Source: Acanthosepion esculentum (lineage: Eukaryota; Mollusca; Cephalopoda; Sepiida; Sepiidae). From it: DNA of 64,000 bases. Of this stretch, positions 1 through 9,960 are shown in pieces (position 1 is the first letter of the stretch; every line of letters begins with the position of its first letter). A model generated the notes under the pieces. That model made no database searches and was not told the DNA's origin. It saw only the letters and a list, made by a program, of their open reading frames with translations. The position numbers and the translations under genes were made by a program. Location: NCBI GenBank assembly GCA_964036315.1, contig OZ038482.1, positions 11,459,698 through 11,523,697 of the forward strand, read 5' to 3'.

Positions 1-262
1 ATAGCAAGCTGTGTAGCAAGATTAATGCGTGACAAACGTACCGATAAGCTATAGTTTTAAATAAGTCCCCCCCCACCTTCCACTTAGGACACAATCTTTT
101 CCCTGTGCGCAGGTTTTCGTAGTGCCGCCAACGCGACGCCAGCGTATCCGACTCCAAGAAAGAATACTCTGACTTTAGAATTTCAGTTTTTCTGTTTCTG
201 ACCAGTCCTGTATATATCGTCTCTTCAGCTAACTTAAATCTAATATAAATATGTCTCCATTA
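1..262. other. Unassigned sequence
   Basis: No open frame, repeat family or RNA gene was recognised. It contains a short C-run near 67-76 and a moderately GC-rich patch at about 110-160, and leads into the hammerhead-like fold. Confidence 0.4.
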
Positions 263-266
263 ACCA

Positions 267-310
267 TGTCCCGAAGAAGGTCTATTTGACCGAAACGTCT
301 GACGTCGACA
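267..310 (+). ncRNA. Hammerhead-ribozyme-like fold
   Basis: Three helices can be drawn in hammerhead order. Stem I pairs TGTC (267-270) with GACA (307-310). A CCGAAGA core follows at 271-277, against the consensus CUGANGA. Stem II pairs GGTC (279-282) with GACC (288-291). GAAA is at 292-295, stem III pairs ACGT (295-298) with ACGT (302-305), and a GTC cleavage-type triplet ends at 306. Two departures from consensus are visible: core U4 is C, and an extra A (278) lies between the core and stem II. Hammerhead motifs are known in Penelope-like elements and related retroelements. The Penelope element here lies about 1.9 kb away on the opposite strand, so the link is inferred. Activity is uncertain because of the two departures. 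Confidence 0.4.
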
Positions 311-539
311 GAATAACAAAAACAAAATAAAAATAGTAAACTCACATATTCGGATTTTGCTTTGTCTTTTCCACATTTTCATCATATACACATCAATACA
401 CACAGGCACATACACCTACATTCAATATGATCTAGACGGTCAGATGTCAAAGCTATTCGTGGCTTTATATGTTATTAAACGAATTTTAACTTGAAATATA
501 ACTAAACCGGTCAAATATATATAGATAAAATTTAAACAA

Positions 540-1260
540 ATAAATATATATAAAAATATACACACATACATAAATATATATATATATATATATACATATT
601 TAAAAACATATAGTTTTCGACACATTACAGACAAAAGTAAATAACCACCTCCACATATAATTGTACACTCACACATCCGCATATAAATCAATACATGCAC
701 CCGCATACACACATATATGCATAATAGGTATGCATATACAGACATACGCACATAAACATACACATAGATAAGCACATATAAATATATTGACCCATACGTC
801 GACGCAGAAAAGTAAATAAAGCAAGTGAAGAAATATATATAAAGATGCAACTATATACAAGCACACACATACATACATACACATACACATCTAGATGTAC
901 ATACATAAGCACGTATACATATATGCATATAAACTAAATATATACATAGACATTTACAAATACAAGTATATACATGAAAAATTAAACAAACGTAAATTAA
1001 AACGATATGAATATAAAAATGCATATACACATCCGCTTGTACATATATATACACACATACATACGCAACTACACATAGATATACACACATACATACATAT
1101 ACACACATATATATCTACACACATACATACACATACATACATACACACACACATACAAACATACATATACACATACATACATACATATATATATATATAT
1201 ACGCATACACACATACATATACAAACACATATACATATATATATAAACATGTAGACACCT
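540..1260. repeat. AT/TACA/CA microsatellite block
   Basis: Long interrupted runs of (TACA)n, (CA)n and (TA)n. Tyr/Ile/Cys/Val-only and His/Thr/Tyr-only reading frames across it are artefacts of the repeat. Confidence 0.85.
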
Positions 1261-1434
1261 GCATAAAAAAGGAAAAAGAAATAAGCATACATAGACCAAC
1301 TTATATTCTAATAATATTCCAACAACATTATGATAAAATATATTAAAAGTTTATCATAATTTAAGAAAAGAACAACGGTCTGTAAGCAATTAAAGGTTCC
1401 TTATCAACAAAAGTAGATTTTAGTTTATATCTAT

Positions 1435-1800
1435 GATACACTCAAAGACACTAAAGCATACATACAAATACACATACAATGACACACAAACATATATACA
1501 TAAATATCTAATCATATATAAATACCCATATCGACACATCCAGATATACAGTACACAAACAGTCGAGCGCATACATATAAATACCCACACATACATATAA
1601 ATGTACACTCATATACATACACATATACACATACATATACATATTTAAACATACATATATATACATATATATGCATATATAAACATATACATACACATAG
1701 AAACATACATACTACATATACACACATATATGCACACTCACACACACATATACATACATATGCATACACATATCTACACATACACAAGTACACATATATA
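1435..1800. repeat. TACA/CA microsatellite block, second part
   Basis: The same simple-sequence composition resumes after about 175 bases of ordinary AT-rich DNA. No gene is seen in it. Confidence 0.8.
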
Positions 1801-2160
1801 TCTCTATATACCCAAACATATACTTACACATTTAGTGGTAGACACTTACCAGAATTTACACCCTTACTCGTACACATAAACAGGTTAACCTATGATAGAT
1901 GCCAATATACACAACCATATACCTTCATAAAAAAAAAGAAAAAGAAAAAAAACAACATATATATACCCCTATATACACATATACATATCCAACAGTAGAA
2001 ATAACTCTACATAACATACAAATATATACATCCAAATACAGACACGTATGATACTTTGTAAGTACCCAGTACACATTCATATCGATACGGCGACTATCAT
2101 GCTAAAAAGGTAATAGTCTATTAAGTTTAATTTATCATTATCATAGAAAGTATATGATTT
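1801..2160. other. AT-rich spacer beside the Penelope element
   Basis: A-rich patches (1928-1950) and residual TACA repeats. It would be the 3' flank or 3' UTR of the minus-strand Penelope element, but no terminal structure could be defined. Confidence 0.35.
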
Positions 2161-2760
2161 CTATACTAAGTTAAATTTAAAACGATGTTTACAGTTAACT
2201 GTTAGTTCATATCTTTGATTTAAAAGATCAGTCTTATTTTTAAATCTAATTATTTCAAGTTTCTCGTTAAGGCATAGGTAACACGGGGCATATAGTGAGT
2301 TACATGTCCGGGCCTTTCTAATTAATTTCCATTTAACCTTAGGTGTTTTATTTTTCTCTTTTAGACTCCAAAAGTATTTGGATAATGAAGTCATATATTT
2401 ATAGTTACTATTATTAAAAGATTGCAGATGACCCCGCCAGCGTTCCTTGAATGGTCTCATGGTGCAACCTATGTAGAATTTCTTTATATTTGGATTTTCT
2501 AGTGTTGATATAGTACTGAGATAAACTACAGAGCTAGTTAAACAATTATTATTTAGTGGACAATTATTGGGATTCCTGCAGTTACATGATTTATTATTAG
2601 TGTCATTTTGCTTAATGTTGCTTTTCGCAACCTTGTGGGTTGTCAGGCTCTCCGAATTCATATACTTGCTGAATATACTATTGTTATGTTTTTTAATTAT
2701 TTTCTCTAGGTTATCAGCACAACTATAGCTTAACTTAAGAGTATTAGAGTTAAATATTTT
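2161..2760 (-). pseudogene. Penelope-like element, GIY-YIG endonuclease domain
   Basis: This is the C-terminal nuclease of a Penelope-like retroelement, which nicks the target and primes reverse transcription. The frame reads open from 2760 down to the stop at 2161. Visible family marks are a Cys-rich lead (CNCRN...CP...C), VVYLSTI as the GIY part, FYIGCTMRPFKERW as the YIG part with its Arg, HLQSF, then CYLCLNEKLEI with the catalytic-type Glu, and a terminal LLNQRYEL segment. It follows directly on the reverse transcriptase but one base out of frame: the RT frame stops at 2759-2761 and the nuclease frame starts immediately after that T. In the family the two domains are normally one protein, so a single-base indel or, less likely, recoding separates them. 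Otherwise the domain looks complete. Confidence 0.85.
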
Positions 2761-3800
2761 ACTGAGTGAGTTGGTTCCAGATTTGGGGAAATGTTTTTTT
2801 AATGAGGTTTAGAAACAGGTGCCCCAATTTGGTTTTAACCATAATGTTAAAAGGGGGAGTATACCATATGATTTTTCTAGATCTCTTTCTACCATTATTG
2901 TTGCTATTTATAGGGCTTTTATATTGAATATTAATATTTTTATATCCACTATTTTTAAGTGCAGAATTGTAAAGGTCTCTATGCTTATTAAAAATATCTC
3001 TGTTTGAAGAGTTGTTACTGATCCTACATTCAATAGAATAGGGTATGTGTTTGATGATTGCAAGGGGGTGGTTAGAATTTGGATGAACGTATATTTGATT
3101 GGAATTAATTTTTACATATGGTTGGTATGTGTTGCTAGTGAGGTCTAGGGTGACGTCTAGGAAGTCTACTTGTTTAACATTAGTGGAAACTATTACTCTG
3201 AGACCTAGATCCTTAAATACCTTATGTATCATTTTTCTAATACGATCTACTTTAATTTTAGTGGAATTCTTAACTACTAATAACCCATCGTCCCTATATA
3301 ATCCTACACTATCAGAATCTAGGCAATCAAAGGCACTTAAATTATACAAAAGAAATAATCCAACAAGATCAGAAGCTTCAGCAGAATCCAGAGAACCCAT
3401 TGAAATGTCAAACTTTTCGTTACAGGACTTTTTGGTCCACTGTTCATCTTTGTAGATTAGAACCGAATTTCGGCACTCCATGATGGTATTCACTTCTCTT
3501 TCAGAAATGTTGGAGTATTCCCGAGCGAAATCCAGGGCCAAAGTGAACAGATTTTTGGATATAGATGGATAATAGTCTGTAATATCAAACTGTATGAAGG
3601 TACATTTGTCCTTATATCCGATGTTGGTAAACCAGTTGATGACATCCGCAGTGTTAATCCATTGTAGTAGTCCGAGGGTTTTCTTTATGGAGTGGTTGGT
3701 TCTTTCTAAGATGTTCTTACTGATCCTGCCGATTTCTGGTCTAGTTGGGTTTATAATCCTAGTGGATGGCTTAGATCTGAAATCGGGTTTGTGATCTTTT
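2759..3800 (-). pseudogene. Penelope-like element, reverse transcriptase (5' truncated)
   Basis: Reverse transcriptase of a Penelope-like element, lying just upstream of its GIY-YIG domain on the same strand. Reading down from about 3800 it shows SLKDHKPDFR...RIINPTRPEIG (the early RT motif before the palm), FIQFDITDYYPSIS (motif A with the first catalytic Asp), MGSLDSAEASDLVGL (motif B region), GLYRDDGLLVV (the YxDD box, motif C), then FLDVTLDL and the thumb. It is open to the stop at 2759-2761. The N-terminal part of the usual long protein is missing: the frame runs straight into a TA/CA microsatellite at 3801-3890. It is therefore a truncated copy, but the remaining body carries no stop codon, which suggests fairly recent activity. 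Confidence 0.9.
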
Positions 3801-3805
3801 AATGA

Positions 3806-3886
<81 letters not shown>

Positions 3887-3890
3887 CATT
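3801..3890. repeat. Palindromic (GT)n(AT)n(AC)n microsatellite
   Basis: Begins AATGAGTG and ends CACTCATT, so the simple repeat is bounded by inverted 8-mers and runs GT, then AT, then AC. It marks the 5' truncation point of the Penelope reverse transcriptase. Confidence 0.9.
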
Positions 3891-4034
3891 CAAAAATACT
3901 CAGAGGGGGAGAATAAAAATAACTATGAACATAGGCAAATTTATTGATAACATAAAACAACTAATTCATAAATTTGAAAAATTTAATAAACAGAACCTGT
4001 TGATATTATTTAACCAAACCTATAAATAAATATA

Positions 4035-4347
4035 TGCACATTTCATTGAATGCAACAGAGAAGGTGCTTTTATTTAGTTTTTTTATACAATTTCTCTTGC
4101 AATCTAATAATTTTTTCTTTTCTTTTCGGATGATAAATTATTTTCAAGGATTAAAAATTTGATGGCAACAAAGATGAAGTCTTGAAAATGGCTAAATGTA
4201 TACCCAAAAGTGCTTGGATAAAAAGAACATTCAGACAGTTTTTATATAATTTATCATCTGAAAAGAAAAAAAATTATTAGATCGCACAAGAAATTATATA
4301 AAAACTATATAATAGCACCTTGTCTGTCGTATTCAATGAAATGTGCA
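4035..4347. mobile_element. Foldback (MITE-like) element with about 100-bp inverted arms
   Basis: The left arm, 4035-4140, starts TGCACATTTCATTGAAT. The right arm, about 4245-4347, ends ATTCAATGAAATGTGCA. The arms match along about 100 bases with scattered differences and small indels, around a centre of about 105 bases. No coding capacity is seen. Confidence 0.7.
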
Positions 4348-4373
4348 CTAAAGAAGTATTGCTTCCTAAATAC

Positions 4374-4377
<4 letters not shown>

Positions 4378-4430
<53 letters not shown>
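4378..4430. repeat. (AT)n microsatellite
   Basis: Uninterrupted TA/AT run. Smaller (CA)n at 4668-4692, CT-rich sequence at 4720-4780 and (AAT)n at 4818-4842 follow. No gene is seen between 4350 and 5450. Confidence 0.85.
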
Positions 4431-4433
<3 letters not shown>

Positions 4434-5077
4434 AAAACATAAAAGGTTAATGGTCAGAGCTGGATCAGACCAGGAAACAGTGGTATTAAAAAGTGCTCAA
4501 TACATGTGTGAAAAAATAAAATAAAAGTAAAAATGATATATGACATTTCTAGATCCAAAGAACCTTTTCAACCGGAAAGTCAGAGTCCTTCCTTACATAT
4601 TAGGAAATTCCTCTTAAGCACATATGAGGCTGGATAAAAAATAAATGTACATTTCAATTACCCCCCCACACACACACACACACACACACACCAATACATT
4701 TATAATACTCTTGCTTTTATCTCTTCCCCATTCTTCTTCTTCTCCTTCCTTCTTCACATCCTCCTCCTCCTCTCTTTCTATTACAACCAACATCATGCGT
4801 TTATTTATTTATTTAAAAATAATAATAATAATAATAATAATATCGTGTTCATTAGTTTTTAAAAAAATAAAACATTAAGAGGTCATTTGATAAAAACTGC
4901 CCCACAAACTTCAAATATATTTGGCTGATAAAATAGAGTAAATCAATTTTTTTTCAAAGGTTATTCTCAGCATTGCTCAAAAATGGAACTGAACTCCCAA
5001 TTTTAAGTATAAGTTTTGGTTTTGAAACAGTAATTTCTGTGTGACAGTGGAAACATATTTAAAAAAAATAATTAATA

Positions 5078-5159
5078 ATATATATATATATATATATATA
5101 AAACAAAGTAAAAAAAATAATAATATATATATATATATATAAAACAAAGTAAAAAAAAT

Positions 5160-5195
<36 letters not shown>

Positions 5196-5200
5196 AAGTA
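5078..5200. repeat. Short tandem repeat of an AT-run plus AAACAAAGTAAA
   Basis: Three copies of a unit made of an (AT)n run followed by AAAACAAAGTAAA and an A-rich stretch. The AT-run length differs between copies. Confidence 0.8.
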
Positions 5201-5463
5201 AATAAAAACTAAAATAGTTGTTTAAAATTGTATGTGTTAAAAAGTGCTCAATATCAAGTTAGAAAAATCAAACCTGTTGAGCAATTTTAATATTCTAAAA
5301 TAATAAAATGCTGAATGAAACACTATCGCAGTTTCAACTACCAAGGTCTCAACAGGTGTTTAAATAATCACAGACAACACAGCAAGAAATTCAGTTACTT
5401 AATGTGGCACTGGAAGTAATTGGGGTTGGGGAAAGAAAAAAAAGAAAAATTGTTTTTCCAACT

Positions 5464-5700
5464 TCAACTGGGTTCATATAATCCTAAAGTCAACTTCCTC
5501 ATGTGCGTACATTTTGCCATAATTTCAGACCTCTCATTCAACAACTCAGTACCACCCTTGAATGTTGCAATGGCCAACTTCTCTTCCTGACACAACTTAC
5601 AGGAGTTGCTATTCATTTTACTAGCTTTTACTTTTCTTAAAATAGTCCATTTAATGGCTGGACTTCTTTCATCTTTTTTCTCTAAAACTCCAATAATAGT
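5464..5700 (-). pseudogene. Penelope-like element, C-terminal nuclease relic
   Basis: A second, shorter Penelope relic. Reading down from about 5700 it encodes SPAIKWTILRK, then CKLCQEEKLAI, LLNERSEIMAKC and a terminal KLTLGLYE. This is the same layout as the end of the nuclease at 2161-2760 (KVKWKLIRKA, CYLCLNEKLEI, LLNQRYELTVNC). Only the last third of the GIY-YIG domain remains. Upstream (higher coordinates) it is cut off by a tRNA-derived SINE head at about 5710, so the YIG core and the whole reverse transcriptase are missing. The Cys pair and the Glu of NEKL/EEKL are kept. The divergence from the first copy suggests a different subfamily. Confidence 0.7.
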
Positions 5701-5709
5701 TTGCATATA

Positions 5710-6170
5710 TGTGTGGTGGAGTAGTGGACAGCAGATAGTTTGTAGATAGGCACAGTGGAGTAGTGGATAGTGGCTCAGATTGAGGAATCGGAGAGCCAAG
5801 TTCAAATTCCAGTTGAATCCATTACTTCAGTGCTAATTCCCTTAGGAAAGGTATTAATCCTCTTCTTCTCCCTCCAGCTATGGGTAAATAGTGGGACAGA
5901 TTGGGTTCTATAGCCTTGGATGGCAACTGAACTAGGAGAAGGACAACTCTGAATTCAAAACCTGCAGAGAGTCAGTTGGGGACATTGTGGTACGTAGTGC
6001 ACCAGGTCTCTGTATTCAGCCCTTCAAAAAGTGTGGTGGGTTCTGCACAAAGCCTTCACCACTAGAATCAAATCATATGTGCAGGTGTCTGGCTGTCGGT
6101 TCCTAGGAACTGAGCTGCTTGACCCTCATATGTTGAATATGACAGGAAAGTCCACTATATATATGAATGA
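5710..6170 (+). mobile_element. tRNA-derived SINE, family A
   Basis: The head contains GGAGTAGTGGATAG (box-A like) and GTTCAAATTCC (box-B like), the split promoter of tRNA-derived SINEs. The body carries CTCCCTCCAGCTATGGG, a TAGCCTTGGATGGCAAC block and GGTTCTGCACAAAG-type sequence. A second partial head lies at 5713-5738, just before the main one at about 5750. The antisense copy at 52700-53143 matches along its whole length. Confidence 0.8.
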
Positions 6171-6212
6171 TTCACGTAATGTAAATTGAACCTGCACCAC
6201 ATAATTGATATA

Positions 6213-6395
6213 TATAAAGTGGACACTGAGATCAACAGCTGTGACAGTCTGTTTTATGTTTGAATATTGTTTTCAAGCATGAAATAATTGTCACCACTTG
6301 GTATTGACCTCAGTGTCCACTTTTATATTTGCATACACTGTCATATTAAGCACTTTTATCCATAAATATAGCATAACTTAAAACTATTTGATATA
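6213..6395. mobile_element. Foldback repeat, imperfect arms
   Basis: AAAGTGGACACTGAG at 6216-6230 is inverted as CTCAGTGTCCACTTT at about 6309-6323, with weaker pairing inward. The tail (about 6340-6395: GCACTTTTATCC, ATAAATATAGCATA) is shared with the foldback at 11443-11650. Confidence 0.65.
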
Positions 6396-6399
6396 TATA

Positions 6400-6990
6400 A
6401 GAAGAGAAACACATTGAAAAAACATTAAAACTTCAAACACCCACACGGCCATAACTTGGATTTTACAAATGTAAACCTAATTAAAAAAGATATACATACT
6501 TCCTTATGTCAAAAATGCTTTCAGTAAGTCCCGATAAAAATTTTTTCATCTATGCTAATAACACTAGTTTTCATCACCAATTGTTATTAAATCCATTCCT
6601 AAAGATTCTAACGTATATTTATCTACCACAACCAGCATTTACGTAGAAATGTCCCGAAATCAACATGCAAACAAGCACTAACCATAAATAATACCTACTA
6701 GACATACACACTTACAAATATATGTTATCATCTGAATCTGATAGACACAAACTAGAATTATGATACACTTACATGTATTAAGCAATATTTACACTCTTTT
6801 TCAGTTAGGCTTGGAATCCGTTAATTTTTGGAGCCTCAAAAGGATGTGTCATCTCTCATTGAGTTCACAATGCTGTAAATGATACTAACACTGCTTAACA
6901 TGTCAAATGCATGTGAAACCTGCTTAACCAATGAAAATCAGACAACACAAAAATAAAAATACATGAATTTCTTTCTTCTTTTTCTCCATA
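6400..6990. other. No feature recognised
   Basis: AT-rich sequence without an open frame, repeat or RNA structure that I could support. Confidence 0.4.
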
Positions 6991-6999
6991 TCTCATTCT

Positions 7000-7045
7000 C
7001 TGATGAAGCTTTAATAAAAGCGAAAATGTTAGATTTATAAACGTT
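7000..7045 (+). ncRNA. Hammerhead-core-like fold lacking stem I
   Basis: CTGATGA (7000-7006) matches the hammerhead core exactly. Stem II pairs GCTTT (7008-7012) with AAAGC (7017-7021). GAAA lies at 7022-7025, and stem III pairs AATGTT (7025-7030) with AACGTT (7040-7045). As at 267-310, one extra A precedes stem II. No stem I could be found, so cleavage activity is doubtful. This arrangement is known at the ends of some retroelements. Confidence 0.3.
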
Positions 7046-7247
7046 TTGTATTTGTTCTTTTGAAATAGACCTCCCCTCTCCTTTTTACTTTTTTTTAAAC
7101 AGTGTATCTTTTGTCTATTGGCCTGCCTACACATTCAAGAAATCATAATAAAGAACATGTAATCCCTGGAGAACTTTCTTTCCTTTCAAGTCTTTCGAAA
7201 ATTGTCTCTGATTGCCACCAGTTTTGGGAATTGCATTTTCTATGAAA

Positions 7248-7309
7248 ACAAAATAATGATGTTAAACTGAACAAATTTTATGTTGTAGCATATTCTTCAT
7301 TCCACATAC
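7248..7309. repeat. Long direct repeat, left copy
   Basis: About 62 bases (ACAAAATAATGATG ... CACATA) recur at 8332-8394 with a few differences. The two copies bracket the Tc1-like relic. Confidence 0.85.
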
Positions 7310-8335
7310 ACCCTTGTGCAAATTAACTGAAACAACTGCTTTAGTTTCCTTTCTTTCACCATATGGTCAGTTTTAGATCCAGTGAAGTGACAGGGTGTAA
7401 TCGATTTCTATTTTTCCTCAGATTAGGTCATTTACTGTGGTGAGCAGTAATATGAATCTATTTTTGGGGTGTATGATGAAATTTGTTTGGCCTTGAAAAA
7501 TATTATGTCATCCATGATTGTATCAGTTTCTTATCACACCCAGACGTTATTGTCTCAACTGTTGATTAGTTGTCCTATGGCCATTGTCTGCAATGGATGT
7601 TACTCCAAGGAAGTGTATTAAAATAGTAACACTGCATGAACACACTGGCAAGCCTTACCAGTGAGCAAATCAAGGTATTATAGACTGGCCCAGAAACTCC
7701 CCTGATTTAAATCCAATCAAGAATCTGTGGTCAATCAGCAAGGAACGACTTTGTGGAATGGACATGCGAAGTCTAGCGGACCGTGGGTTGCAGATGTGAA
7801 GAGATATCAGAAGGTTAAAATTTCCTGCTAGCCGGTCCAACTACATGAGAATGTTGGACTTTAATTAAGTCCAAAGAAGACAAAGAAAACAAACAAGACC
7901 GATATATATGGGTAAACAAATATATATTAATAACAAGTTACACAAAGACATGAACAGTTACATAGTATTTGTATGGAGAAATTATGTGTGTGTGTTGTGA
8001 GTGTTCGTACGTACGTGTATTGTTCTTAGTGTATTCCCAGAATTTGGGAAACGCTGTATCTGTGAGATGTCACATATTGGAGTTTTACAACACCTCTGCG
8101 TGAGGTGCTGGCCCAAGGCCTGAGTCGGAAAAGAGAGAGAGAGAGAGAGAGACAAAGGGTCAGCCAGTATTTATAGCCAGGGGAGAGAAAGGCCCCTGTT
8201 GAAGGATTAAGGGACTGAGGAGGAGCTAACTGCGACAGAAGTACTAATATGTGCACTGGGTCATGTTTCATTGGAAAATATGAAAAAAGTAAATAATAAT
8301 GGAATTATTCGTTTTGTTTCAATTAATTTGCACAA
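7308..8335 (+). mobile_element. Tc1-like DNA transposon relic, split by a solo LTR
   Basis: The ends are inverted: CCTTGTGCAAATTAACTGAA near 7312 and TTCAATTAATTTGCAC near 8318. It shares its body with the shorter copy at 44549-45105. A transposase remnant is visible near 7685-7745, encoding DWPRNSPDLNPIKNLW-like residues, the region just before the last catalytic residue of Tc1 transposases. Most of the coding region is deleted and no open frame remains. The solo LTR at 7772-8237 interrupts it. Confidence 0.75.
7772..8237 (-). mobile_element. Solo LTR (LTR family 1)
   Basis: A 466-base insertion in the Tc1 relic with the 4-base duplication GAAG on both sides (7768-7771 and 8238-8241). On the minus strand it starts TGTCGCAGTTAG and carries a TATA box (GGCTATAAATACTGGC) at about 8167-8182. 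It is homologous to the copy at 14453-14921, including the TATATATCGGTCTTGTTTG block. The far terminus is mutated (TC instead of TG). Confidence 0.75.
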
Positions 8336-8394
8336 AATAATGATGTTAAACTGGACAAATTTAATGTTGTAGTATATTCTTCATCCCACATATA
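8332..8394. repeat. Long direct repeat, right copy
   Basis: Partner of 7248-7309. It starts inside the last bases of the Tc1 terminal repeat. Confidence 0.85.
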
Positions 8395-8860
8395 TAGACA
8401 TAAACAAAAACAAATGAATTGTTTCATTGTCTTTTGATGATAATCAAACTTTCTAACATTTTATAAAATTTCTTTTTTTGCATAGATTTAAAAAACCAAA
8501 AATCCCTATTAATAGAGAAAACCGAAAAAGTTTTTGCCCCAAATTGGAATCAATCTCTGCTAGTTGATTCTTCTTTTTACTTTCAGATACATTTGACTTC
8601 ATCTTTATGAATACAAATTCTGAATAGGTTTTTGTTGTTTTTTTTTTTGGTGGGGGATTTTGTAGTGGGGTAGGGGTACACAATTCTTCCTTTGACATAT
8701 GTTATTCTTTTCAGGATTCTAGGAGATTCCAGACTGTGTCAAAAAAGAAAAAAATAATTGCTTACTTCTTGATCTTGTCAAGGCTGACATGAGAAAATTT
8801 GAACACTTTCCTGCTTCTGAGATTTATATTTTCAATGACCACAGATTGACTTGCCTAAAA
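8395..8860. other. No feature recognised
   Basis: AT-rich DNA with a T-run and G-run near 8636-8655. No coding or repeat signal is supported. Confidence 0.4.
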
Positions 8861-8861
8861 G

Positions 8862-9335
8862 CTGCGGCTGCTCGGTCTCATGCTGTCCGCTGATCTGAGA
8901 TGGAACAAATACATCGAGTCAATTGCATCATCCACCGCAAGGAAAGTTGGCTCCCTGTGCCGAGCCAGGAAATTTTTCTCCCCGGAATCGATCCTCCAAA
9001 TCTATAAATCGACCATTCGCCCTTGCAATGGAGTATTGCTGCCATATATGGTCTGGAGCCCCTGCTGTTTGCCTCAGGGTTCTTGATAAGATCCAGAGAT
9101 TGGTATGCAATGTAATTGGCCCTGATCTGTCATCTCGTCTGCAGTCACTCTCTCACAGATGCGACGTTGCCTCGCTCTGCCTTTTTTACAAATACTTTCA
9201 CGGTAATTGCTCCAATGAGCTGCTTTCGCTGGTTCCTAGGCCTCATGAATTTAAACGTCCTACGAGGCTGGCATCCCGTTCCCACCCCTTCACCGTTGAA
9301 ACTGTTAGATGTCCCTCGCTAATTATGTACATGCA
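8862..9335 (+). pseudogene. LINE (jockey/CR1-like) reverse transcriptase, C-terminal fragment
   Basis: The end of a non-LTR retrotransposon reverse transcriptase. After one frameshift near 9027 the reading is DLRWNKYIESIA...ARKVGSLCRARKFFSPESIL, IYKSTIRP, then EYCCHIWSGAPAVCLRVLDKI, ...CNVIGPDLSSRLQSLSHR and CLFYKYFHGNCSNELLSLVP. This order is typical of the region after the palm in jockey/CR1-type elements. The palm with the YADD box, the endonuclease and the first ORF are missing, so it is a 5'-truncated insertion. The better-preserved parts read in two overlapping frames. It is related to the older copy at 14950-16600 and the antisense piece at 21906-22245. The exact clade was not determined. 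Confidence 0.8.
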
Positions 9336-9424
9336 ATTTCCCCTCCCCTCATTATAAATATGTCGGGTGCTAATGGTGTCGGTAAGAAATTATGAGAAGG
9401 TTTTTGTCGAAGGTTGCGTTTTGA

Positions 9425-9960
9425 GATTTAACACTCCCCATTCAATTTGCAAAGAAAACACAGAAAAGAGCAACAAGAGATGATTGAATGATCAACAAGT
9501 AAAATGTATATTGAAACAAATATATATATACAATGACAATAAAGATTAAGTCGTAAAAAGTGATTTCCCTTGTACCGTGAGGGAAATACAAGTGTATGTT
9601 GTAGGGACTTTCTTGTTGATATTTGTTTAGTGATTAAGAATGTTTGATGTTTGAATTTGAAAGTTAGATGTTTGTGCAGAAGAATGTTAAAGTTCCGAAT
9701 AGTTAACTTGGCTTTGATAACAGACAGTTCACTGTGTGTGTGAATGTAGTTAATGTCTGTGTGTGTGTTTGAGTAGAAGAAGGAGAAATACATGTACGTG
9801 ATTATGGTTGTGAAAATTTATAATCTACTAAAGTTTCTTCCTTAAATTTCTGCTTTTTATACAAGTCAGGTAGGCTCCAAGAACGAGCGCGGGAAGAATA
9901 TTGAAGAAAGTGTCAATTTATGTGATTGGCCAAAAATCAACCAATTGTTGATTTTTTACT
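9425..9960 (-). mobile_element. Possible solo LTR
   Basis: On the minus strand a TATA-like TTGTATAAAAAGC (about 9856-9868) precedes T-rich and CA-rich sequence resembling the proven solo LTRs here in composition and order. No TG...CA ends or target duplication could be fixed, so this is weak. Confidence 0.3.

Noticed and set aside
440..1793. Tyr/Cys/Val/Ile-rich and His/Thr/Tyr-rich frames as membrane proteins
   Set aside because: They are translations of TACA/CA/TA microsatellites.
5710..5800. Intact tRNA gene at the SINE head
   Set aside because: Box A and box B are recognisable but no cloverleaf with paired acceptor stem could be formed.
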